Below, piece by piece: positions 1 to 7,226 of a stretch of DNA of 64,000 nt. Origin of the DNA: RUG695 sp050943135 (lineage in GTDB: Bacteria; Planctomycetota; Planctomycetia; Pirellulales; Thermoguttaceae); the NCBI GenBank assembly GCA_050943135.1, contig JBMNOP010000003.1, forward strand, positions 179,967 to 243,966. Direction: 5' to 3'. Position 1 is the first letter of the stretch; every line of letters starts with the position of its first letter. Below the pieces are notes generated by a model. It had not been told where the DNA came from. It worked only from the letters and a program-made list of their open reading frames with translations, and searched no databases. Both the position numbers and the translations under genes were made by a program.

Positions 1-521
1 CCATGGGGGTTTGCCCGGCCGACCGCGCGCATTTCGAGTTCGCCGCCGCTTGCGGTTTCTCGGTCATCAACGTCGAACCACAATTCGAAGATCTTCCGCA
101 GGTCGATAAACTCGCCCAGGAGTATAAGATCAACGTCGGGATTCACAATCACCCGAAAGCGTCCCGTTATTGGGATCCGAAAGTCGTTCTCGAACGTTTG
201 GCGGACTGCAGCGACTGGATCGCTGCCTGTTGCGATACCGGCCACTGGCTCCGGAGTGAGCTCGACCCGCTCGAATGCGTGAAAATGTTTAACGGCCGGA
301 TCGCCAGTTTCCATATCAAAGACCTCACCCCCGAAAAGGTCGATATTCCTCTCGGTCAAGGGGTCTGCAAGATCGCCGACATTCTGGCCGTCTGTGCCGA
401 AGCGCGTCTCCGGATCCCCTTCTCGATCGAATACGAATCCGATTGGGACAACAACCAGCCGCTGGTGGCCGAAGGGATCAAATTCTTCAACGAAACGGCG
501 CGGAAGATCGTCGAAGGGTGA
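1..521 (+). CDS. Sugar phosphate isomerase/epimerase family protein (5'-truncated)
   Basis: This is the C-terminal part of a TIM-barrel protein of the xylose isomerase-like (AP endonuclease 2) superfamily. Such enzymes isomerise or epimerise sugars or sugar derivatives using a divalent metal. About 172 residues are visible. Metal-ligand type motifs are present: IHNHP near residue 47, CDTGHW near residue 78, HIKDL near residue 105, and IEYESDWD near residue 143. The codon at position 3 is ATG, but family members are about 270-300 residues, so it is almost certainly internal and the gene starts outside the window. The substrate cannot be read from the sequence. In planctomycetes these genes often sit with Gfo/Idh/MocA oxidoreductases; none is adjacent here. 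Confidence 0.85.
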   Translation, partial: MGVCPADRAHFEFAAACGFSVINVEPQFEDLPQVDKLAQEYKINVGIHNHPKASRYWDPKVVLERLADCSDWIAACCDTGHWLRSELDPLECVKMFNGRIASFHIKDLTPEKVDIPLGQGVCKIADILAVCAEARLRIPFSIEYESDWDNNQPLVAEGIKFFNETARKIVEG

Positions 522-542
522 GGCCCGAAACCCAATCACCGA

Positions 543-581
543 CTTTACCCCGCCGAAATCTCTGATACCGGCGGGGTAAAG
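543..581 (+). terminator. Perfect 13-bp stem hairpin after the isomerase gene
   Basis: CTTTACCCCGCCG (543-555) pairs exactly with CGGCGGGGTAAAG (569-581) around a 13-base loop. It lies 22 bases after the isomerase stop. There is no run of T after it, so it may end or stabilise the transcript rather than act as a classical intrinsic terminator. Confidence 0.6.
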
Positions 582-652
582 CGGTTGACGCCGCGGTTTC
601 GAAACTTGTTGATCGATCACCGCCGATTGATTTATCTTCGAAAGGGAGCCGT

Positions 653-671
653 CCCCACCCACTCCGTGGGG
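653..671 (+). other. Small inverted repeat in the leader of the helicase operon
   Basis: CCCCAC (653-658) pairs with GTGGGG (666-671) around a 7-base loop, about 100 bases before the helicase start. A weak promoter-like pair (TTGATC at 609-614 and TTTATC at 631-636, 16 bases apart) lies just upstream, which would put this hairpin in the 5' leader. The role is unknown; the promoter reading is speculative. Confidence 0.3.
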
Positions 672-768
672 GGCAATGTTCGTTGCCATCGATGATTTTT
701 ATTTTTGCCGGAGCTATCCGCCGTTCGGACAGAGAAAAATACCGTAACCGCACCTGAAAGAGACCGGA

Positions 769-3700
769 ATGCTCAAGCTCGAAGAGATCACGAAAGGAAT
801 CCAAATCGCGGGGCTGGTTCCCGGAGAATTGGTAAATGTCGTCAGCGCGGACTCTTTCGGCGAGTCGTTGAAAATCACCTACAGCCTGGCCTCGGGAGGT
901 GTTTCCGAGACCCTTCTGAACCGGTCCGACGAAGAACGGCTTTCGAAGGCGGAAATGGGGCTGGCGTGGTCGTTTGATTCCGACCCCGGGGATTTTCGTC
1001 GGGCGTTGGAGGCGTTCCGTATCCGGCTCGGTTTTCTCTTCGATCGGATGACGGCCATCCACTCGTCGCTGGTCGAACCTCTTCCGCACCAGATCTCTGC
1101 CGTGTACGATCGGATGTTAAAGCAAAACCCGCTGCGTTTCGTCCTTGCCGACGATCCCGGGGCGGGGAAAACGATCATGGCGGGTCTCCTGATCAAGGAA
1201 CTCCTGATCCGCTCCGACACCCAGCGGATCCTGATCCTCGTGCCCGGCGCCCTGGTCGACCAGTGGCAGGAAGAGATGTTAAGGAAGTTCGGCATCCGTT
1301 TCGAAACTTTTATTTCCCAGGGGAACGGGGCCGGAAACTTTTTTAACGAGCAGAACCTGGTGATCCTCAGGCTCGACCAATTCGCGCGCAACGAGGAACT
1401 CAAATCGGCCCTTGAAGATTCCACCTGGGACCTGGTCGTTGCCGACGAGACCCACCGCCTTTCCGCCCACCGGTTTTCCTCCAGTACAACCAAGAAGACC
1501 AAACGGTACAAGTTGGCGGAACTCCTCGCCCGGAACAGTCGCCATTTTCTGATGATGACGGCGACCCCGCACAGCGGAAATAACGCGGATTTTCATCTCT
1601 GGTTGTCCCTCCTGGACCCCGACCGCTTCTACCTGGGAAGCAGTCCCGACGAGCCGGCCGTCCCCGAGGTTTCCGACGTGATGCGCCGCATGGTCAAAGA
1701 AGATCTTCGGAAATTCGACGGAAGCCCCCTGTTCCCGGAGCGGCGGGCCGAAACAATTCTTTTCCCCCTTTCCGAGAAAGAGCGCGATCTTTACGGGCAG
1801 GTTACCGAATACGTTCGTTCCGAGATGAACCGCGCCGAGCGACTTCAGAAGCAAGAGCGGAACAACCTCGGGTTCGCCCTGACCATCTTGCAGCGCCGGT
1901 TGGCGTCGAGCCCGCAGGCCATCTACGAATCGTTGCAGCGACGCCGCCGATTCCTCGAAAAGGATTTGCAAAACCGTCGGGAACATCCGGAAAAATACCC
2001 GAGGAGGGAACCCGAAACAGCGCCCTCCTCCGACTTGCGCGCGGTACGGGTACCCTTCGATCTTTTCGCCTACGACACGGAAAAAGAGGACGACGACTTC
2101 TACGACCCGGACGACGAACAAAACGCCGACTACGTCGTCGCCGAGCGATCGATCGACGAGGTCGAAAAGGAGATCGAGACCGTCGACCTCCTGGTAGCTC
2201 AGGCCAAAAAGGTTGTCGATTCCGATGAAGACTGCAAATGGAACGAACTTTCCAAAACGTTGCAAAAACCGCAGTTCGTCGGACCGGACGGCAAGCGGCT
2301 GAAACTGATCATCTTCACCGAATACCGCGACACCCTCGACTACCTCGAACGAAAGATCAAAAACCTGTTGGGGGTTCCCGAGGCCGTCCTCGTGATTCAT
2401 GGGGGAATAAAATTAACGGAACGAAACGAGATTCAAGAGAATTTTCGTAACGATCCCGATGTTTCGATCCTGATCGCCACCGATGCCGCGGGGGAAGGAG
2501 TCAATCTCCAGCGGGCCCACCTGATGATCAACTACGATATCCCGTGGAACCCGAACCGGCTCGAACAGCGGTTCGGCCGCATCCATCGGATCGGGCAGAC
2601 CGAACGCTGCTTTATGTGGAACATGGTTGCCGAAGGAACCCGGGAAGGAGAAGTCTTTCGTCGCCTCTTCTTAAAACTCGAGGCCGCGCGCGAAAAGTTG
2701 GGCGGGCGTGTTTTCGATATCCTGGGAAAGGTTTTCGACAAAGGGAAACTCAACCAACTGCTGATTCAGGCGATCATGCAAAAAGAGAGCCCCGAAGACC
2801 AAAACAAGATCAACAAAGAGATCGACGGGACGCTCGATCCTGCCCATCTCAACCGGGTGATTCGGGAAAACGCGCTCGTGCAACAAGCCTTTACCCCCGA
2901 GACACTCTATTCGGTCAAAGCCGAAATGGATAAAGCCGAGGCCCGCAAACTTCAGCCCTGTTACGTCCGAAATTTTTTTACCGAAGCGTTTCAACGTTAT
3001 GGCGGAGAGATTCGCCGGCGGGAAGAAGGACGGTACGAACTTCCGTTTATCCCCCCGGCCATACGAAACAACCAAAAGACGTTAAAAAAGATCGGCGGTG
3101 CCATCGCCAAAAAGTATGACCGAATCTGTTTCGAGAAAGAAAAGATTCGGGTGGCCAAGTCCGGAAGACAGGCCGAGTATCTCCATCCGGGACACCCGCT
3201 GGTCCGTTCCCTTACCGACCTGATCCTGGAAAACCACTCGGCCCTCCTGAAACCGGGCACGGTCATGTTCGATCCGAGCGACGACGGTACGGAACCTTCC
3301 CTGATCTTCATGATCGACCATTCGGTTACCGAAACCCTCGGCGGAAACGAGGTTTCCCGTCGATTGCAATTCGTTCGGATCCGGCCCGACGGAAGTGTCG
3401 AGAACGCCGGCTGGGCCCCCCACCTCGACCTGGAGCCCCCGTCCGACGAGGTTCTGAAGATTGCCGAAGAGGTCAAGAAGGAGTCGTGGCTGAACCGGGA
3501 CATCGAAAAGCTCGCGCTCGACTACGCGATTCCGAACCTCTGCACCGATCATTTTCAAGAGGTCCGGCAAGAGCGTCGGCGCCATGTCGACAAGACGCTC
3601 CGGGCCGTGAAAGAAAGATTGACCCAGGCCATCAAAGGACTGGAACGCCGAATTCTTGTGGCTCGCGACGAGGTGAAAAGGGACGTTCAAATCAAGGTCA

Positions 3701-4293
3701 ACCTGCAAAACCTCGAAAAAACGTTCGCCGAGCTCAGGAATCGCCTCGAAACCCGCGAAAAAGAGCTTGAACAGATGCGTTCCCTCTCGAACAAGCCCCC
3801 GGTCGTGATGGGGGGGATCCTTCTGATCCCGAAAGGCCTGTTGGACAAGAAACGGGGGATTCCGGCCAACACGGCCGATGCCGAAGCGCGCAAAGCCGTC
3901 GAGGCGATCGCGATGAACCTGGTCATGGAAACCGAGAGATCGTTCGGCCACACGGTGATCGACGTTTCCGCCGAGAAATGCGGTTGGGACATCACCGCCA
4001 GGCCGACCGCGAAAAACCCGGACGGGTCCGCGAAAGAGGATCGCCACATCGAGGTCAAAGGACGCCGCAAAGATGCTCCGACGATACTGTTCACGCACAA
4101 CGAGGTCGTTTACGCGATGAATCAGCAAGATAAGTTCATTTTGGCGATCGTTCTTGTCGACGGAGATAAAGTCGAAGGCCCCTTCTATCTCCGTTGTCCG
4201 TTCAGCCGGGAACCCGATTTCGGCGTCGCGAGCGAAAACCGTTACCTCGACATCCTTCTGGATATGGCGGTCGCCCCGGAAGAGACCCTGTAA
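769..4293 (+). CDS. SNF2/RapA-type DEAD/DEAH helicase with C-terminal DUF3883 nuclease-like domain
   Basis: This 1174-residue protein is a superfamily 2 helicase or translocase. Walker A is DPGAGKT (residues about 129-135), motif II is DETH (226-229), and motif III is TATPHSG. The second RecA-like domain carries ATDAAGEGVNLQ and the motif VI block RFGRIHRIGQT typical of SNF2/RapA proteins. A long helical region follows. The last 130 residues resemble DUF3883, a restriction-endonuclease-like fold, with W-D1074-I followed by E1095-V-K1097, which fits a PD-(D/E)XK nuclease or DNA-binding pattern. It is the first gene of a three-gene operon; the methylase starts 22 bases downstream. Such helicases accompany modification-based phage defence systems. 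The role here is inferred from context. ATG 769 is preceded by only a weak GGA. Confidence 0.9.
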   Translation: MLKLEEITKGIQIAGLVPGELVNVVSADSFGESLKITYSLASGGVSETLLNRSDEERLSKAEMGLAWSFDSDPGDFRRALEAFRIRLGFLFDRMTAIHSSLVEPLPHQISAVYDRMLKQNPLRFVLADDPGAGKTIMAGLLIKELLIRSDTQRILILVPGALVDQWQEEMLRKFGIRFETFISQGNGAGNFFNEQNLVILRLDQFARNEELKSALEDSTWDLVVADETHRLSAHRFSSSTTKKTKRYKLAELLARNSRHFLMMTATPHSGNNADFHLWLSLLDPDRFYLGSSPDEPAVPEVSDVMRRMVKEDLRKFDGSPLFPERRAETILFPLSEKERDLYGQVTEYVRSEMNRAERLQKQERNNLGFALTILQRRLASSPQAIYESLQRRRRFLEKDLQNRREHPEKYPRREPETAPSSDLRAVRVPFDLFAYDTEKEDDDFYDPDDEQNADYVVAERSIDEVEKEIETVDLLVAQAKKVVDSDEDCKWNELSKTLQKPQFVGPDGKRLKLIIFTEYRDTLDYLERKIKNLLGVPEAVLVIHGGIKLTERNEIQENFRNDPDVSILIATDAAGEGVNLQRAHLMINYDIPWNPNRLEQRFGRIHRIGQTERCFMWNMVAEGTREGEVFRRLFLKLEAAREKLGGRVFDILGKVFDKGKLNQLLIQAIMQKESPEDQNKINKEIDGTLDPAHLNRVIRENALVQQAFTPETLYSVKAEMDKAEARKLQPCYVRNFFTEAFQRYGGEIRRREEGRYELPFIPPAIRNNQKTLKKIGGAIAKKYDRICFEKEKIRVAKSGRQAEYLHPGHPLVRSLTDLILENHSALLKPGTVMFDPSDDGTEPSLIFMIDHSVTETLGGNEVSRRLQFVRIRPDGSVENAGWAPHLDLEPPSDEVLKIAEEVKKESWLNRDIEKLALDYAIPNLCTDHFQEVRQERRRHVDKTLRAVKERLTQAIKGLERRILVARDEVKRDVQIKVNLQNLEKTFAELRNRLETREKELEQMRSLSNKPPVVMGGILLIPKGLLDKKRGIPANTADAEARKAVEAIAMNLVMETERSFGHTVIDVSAEKCGWDITARPTAKNPDGSAKEDRHIEVKGRRKDAPTILFTHNEVVYAMNQQDKFILAIVLVDGDKVEGPFYLRCPFSREPDFGVASENRYLDILLDMAVAPEETL

Positions 4294-4315
4294 AAACCGA
4301 GTGTTGAAAACAAAA

Positions 4316-7222
4316 ATGGCAAAGATCAAAGCCCCCAAAAAACTGATTGAAGTGGCGTTGCCGCTCGACGAGATCAACGCCGAGGCCGCGCGCGAGAAAT
4401 CGATCCGGCACGGGCACCCGTCGACCCTCCACCTTTGGTGGGCACGCCGCCCGCTTGCCGCCGCCCGGGCCGTTCTTTTTGCGCAACTGGTCAACGACCC
4501 CGGGGGGACCCGGGGCTGGAAAGCGGGGCTGACCAAAGAAGACGCGAAAAAGAAACGCGACGAACTCTTCGAGATCATCCGCGACCTGGTCGTTTGGGAA
4601 AACGTGAATAACGAAGCGGTCCTCGATCGGGCCCGGGAAGCGATTCGCGAAAGTTGGCGCGAGACCTGCGCCCTGAACCAGGGCAGGCCGGGGTTCGACC
4701 CCGAAACCCTTCCCGCGTTCCATGACCCGTTCGCCGGCGGCGGGGCGATCCCGCTCGAAGCGCAGCGGCTCGGCCTGGAAAGTCATGCCAGCGACCTGAA
4801 CCCGGTTGCGGTCTTGATCAACAAGGCGATGATCGAAATCCCTCCCAGGTTTTTCGACTCGCCGCCGGTCGGGCCGGTGCCGCGGGGGGATACGGAAAAA
4901 GGGAAAGAGGCCTTTTCCGGAACCGCCGGGCTTGCCGAAGATGTCCGCCGTTACGGACTCTGGATCATGGAAGAGGCGAAAAAGCGGATCGGCGGCCTCT
5001 ACCCCGACGTCGAAATCACCGAGACGATGGCGAAAGGACGCCCCGACCTGGAACCGTACGTCGGTCAAAAGCTCACCGTGATCGCCTGGCTCTGGGCGAG
5101 GACGGTAAAAAGCCCGCACCCCGACTTCGGTCATGTCGATGTGCCCCTTATTTCCAGTTTTGTGCTCTGTTCCAAAAAAGGGAAAGAGGTCTACCTGGAA
5201 CCGGTGATCGAAGGCGATACGTACCGGTTTGAGGTAAAAGTCGGGACACCGCCAAAAGGCGCGAAAAATGGAACAAAACTCGGTCGCGGCGCGAATTTCC
5301 GATGCCTGATGAGCGGTGTGCCGATCGAACCGGGACACATCTACAGCGAGGCTCAATCAGGGAATATGGGTGAACGTCTCTTAGCCATTGTCGTGGAAGG
5401 TGACAAGCAACGGGTTTATCTTTCCCCATTACCCACTCATGAATTCAACAATCTAAACATTGAGCCGCCATGGAAGCCAAGGGTGGAAATGCCAAAAAAT
5501 CCACGCTGGTTTTCACCGCCGGGTTACGGTCTGAAAACTTACGGAGACCTCTTCACCCCGCGCCAACTTACGGCCCTCAACACCTTTTCCGACCTGGTCC
5601 AAGAAGTCAGGGAAAAGACGATCGAGGATGCCAAGCATGCCGGAATGCCCGACGACGGAATCCGACTTGCCGAAGGAGGACGCGGCGCCACCGCCTACGG
5701 CGATGCCATTGCCGTTTACTTGGCGTTCGTGATCGACAAGCTCACGGATTATGGTTCGACAATATGTAGCTGGCATTCAAGTCGTGAAATAATCAGAAAT
5801 ACATTTGGTCGACAGGCGATCCCCATGACGTGGGACTATGCCGAGGGGAACTTTTATTCCGACTCAACCGGGAGCTTTACAAGTATGCTTGACTGGGTTG
5901 TAAAGACCATAGCGCTACTCCCGGCAAAGCCCCCCTCTTATGCTCATCAAGCCGACGCGCAGACACAGGCGATCTCCCAGGAAAAGATCGTCTCCACCGA
6001 TCCGCCCTACTACGACAACATCGGCTACGCCGACCTTTCCGACTTTTTCTATATTTGGCTGCGCTGCAACTTAAAAGGAGTCTATCCCGACCTCTTCGCC
6101 ACGTTGGCCGCCCCGAAATCCGAGGAACTTGTTGCCACGCCGTATAGGCACGGGGGGAAAGAAAATGCCGAGAAGTTCTTCCTCGACGGGATGACGCTGG
6201 CGATGCAGAACCTGGCCCAACGGGCGCACCCGGCCTTTCCGGTAACGATTTACTACGCCTTTAAGGCGTCCGATACCAACGGCGACGGGACGAGCAACAC
6301 CGGTTGGGCAACCTTTTTGGAGGCTATCCTCAAAGCCGGATTCTCCATCACCGGAACCTGGCCGCTTCGTACGGAACTTTCGAACCGAATGATCGGTATG
6401 GGGACCAACGCGCTGGCCTCTTCGATCCTCTTGGTTTGCCGGAAGCGCGAACGCGCGCGCGAAGAGATCAGCCGCCGTGAATTCCTGACCGAACTCCGCG
6501 AAACGATGCCGACCGCTCTCCGCGAGATGATCGGCGAGGGGAGCGCCCGATCGATCGCTCCCGTCGACCTGGCCCAGGCGGCGATCGGACCGGGCATGGA
6601 AATCTTCTCGAAGTATCGCGCCGTCTTGAAGGCCGACGGGGCCGCGATGACGGTTCGCGAGGCGCTGATAGAAATCAATCGGAACATTTCCGACTACCTC
6701 GACCCGGAAGGGAGCGGGTTCGACGCGCCGACCCTCTTTTGTAACGAATGGTTCAAACAAAACCGGTGGGAAGCGGGGGAATTCGGCGTTGCCGACACGC
6801 TGGCACGCGCCAAGGGGACGAGCGTCCCCTTCGTCAAAGAGGCGGGGATCATTCAGGCCGATCGCGGAAAGGTCAGGCTCCTCCCCTGGGAGGAATATCC
6901 CGACGATTACGACCCCTCGCGCGATAAGAACCGCCCGATTTGGGAGTCGTGCCATCACCTGATCCGCGTCTTGCGCCGGCAGGGAGAGGTTGCCGCGGGG
7001 CGGCTCCTTGCGCAAATGCCCGAGACGATCGACGGCATCCGGCAACTGGCCTACTTTCTCTACCTCCTTTGTGAACGGAAGGGGGACGCCGAAAACGCCC
7101 GATCTTACAACGAGCTGATCACCGGTTGGCACGGGGTGATGGCGGCGTTTATCAAAGCGTCGGAAGAACTGAAGCGTCCCGTGAAGCGGGAAGACCAAGA
7201 AACATTGAATTTCGGAGATTGA
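4316..7222 (+). CDS. DUF1156 domain-containing adenine-specific DNA methyltransferase
   Basis: This 968-residue class I SAM-dependent methylase begins with the DUF1156 signature: IEVALPLDEIN followed by an HPSTLHLWWARRPL segment. Motif I-like DPFAGGG lies at residue 137, followed by HASDLNPVAV. The catalytic DPPYY motif at residue 562 is typical of N6-adenine (or N4-cytosine) methylases. The frame stays open upstream to 4154, inside the helicase gene, but homology starts just after ATG 4316. GTG 4301 is an alternative. The stop is 4 bases from the next start, so the genes are probably co-translated. It is expected to mark host DNA in a restriction-like or defence system. Two stretches (about 5340-5480 and 5755-5900) use A/T-rich codons unlike the rest, suggesting a mosaic or transferred gene. 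Confidence 0.9.
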   Translation: MAKIKAPKKLIEVALPLDEINAEAAREKSIRHGHPSTLHLWWARRPLAAARAVLFAQLVNDPGGTRGWKAGLTKEDAKKKRDELFEIIRDLVVWENVNNEAVLDRAREAIRESWRETCALNQGRPGFDPETLPAFHDPFAGGGAIPLEAQRLGLESHASDLNPVAVLINKAMIEIPPRFFDSPPVGPVPRGDTEKGKEAFSGTAGLAEDVRRYGLWIMEEAKKRIGGLYPDVEITETMAKGRPDLEPYVGQKLTVIAWLWARTVKSPHPDFGHVDVPLISSFVLCSKKGKEVYLEPVIEGDTYRFEVKVGTPPKGAKNGTKLGRGANFRCLMSGVPIEPGHIYSEAQSGNMGERLLAIVVEGDKQRVYLSPLPTHEFNNLNIEPPWKPRVEMPKNPRWFSPPGYGLKTYGDLFTPRQLTALNTFSDLVQEVREKTIEDAKHAGMPDDGIRLAEGGRGATAYGDAIAVYLAFVIDKLTDYGSTICSWHSSREIIRNTFGRQAIPMTWDYAEGNFYSDSTGSFTSMLDWVVKTIALLPAKPPSYAHQADAQTQAISQEKIVSTDPPYYDNIGYADLSDFFYIWLRCNLKGVYPDLFATLAAPKSEELVATPYRHGGKENAEKFFLDGMTLAMQNLAQRAHPAFPVTIYYAFKASDTNGDGTSNTGWATFLEAILKAGFSITGTWPLRTELSNRMIGMGTNALASSILLVCRKRERAREEISRREFLTELRETMPTALREMIGEGSARSIAPVDLAQAAIGPGMEIFSKYRAVLKADGAAMTVREALIEINRNISDYLDPEGSGFDAPTLFCNEWFKQNRWEAGEFGVADTLARAKGTSVPFVKEAGIIQADRGKVRLLPWEEYPDDYDPSRDKNRPIWESCHHLIRVLRRQGEVAAGRLLAQMPETIDGIRQLAYFLYLLCERKGDAENARSYNELITGWHGVMAAFIKASEELKRPVKREDQETLNFGD

Positions 7223-7226
7223 TCGC

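Noticed and set aside
3082..4578. Long minus-strand frame of 498 codons opposite the helicase end
   Set aside because: It is the antisense shadow of a well-supported gene in G+C-rich DNA and shows no recognisable domain. The same applies to many other long antisense frames, for example 12575-13411, 22104-23804 and 61291-63441.
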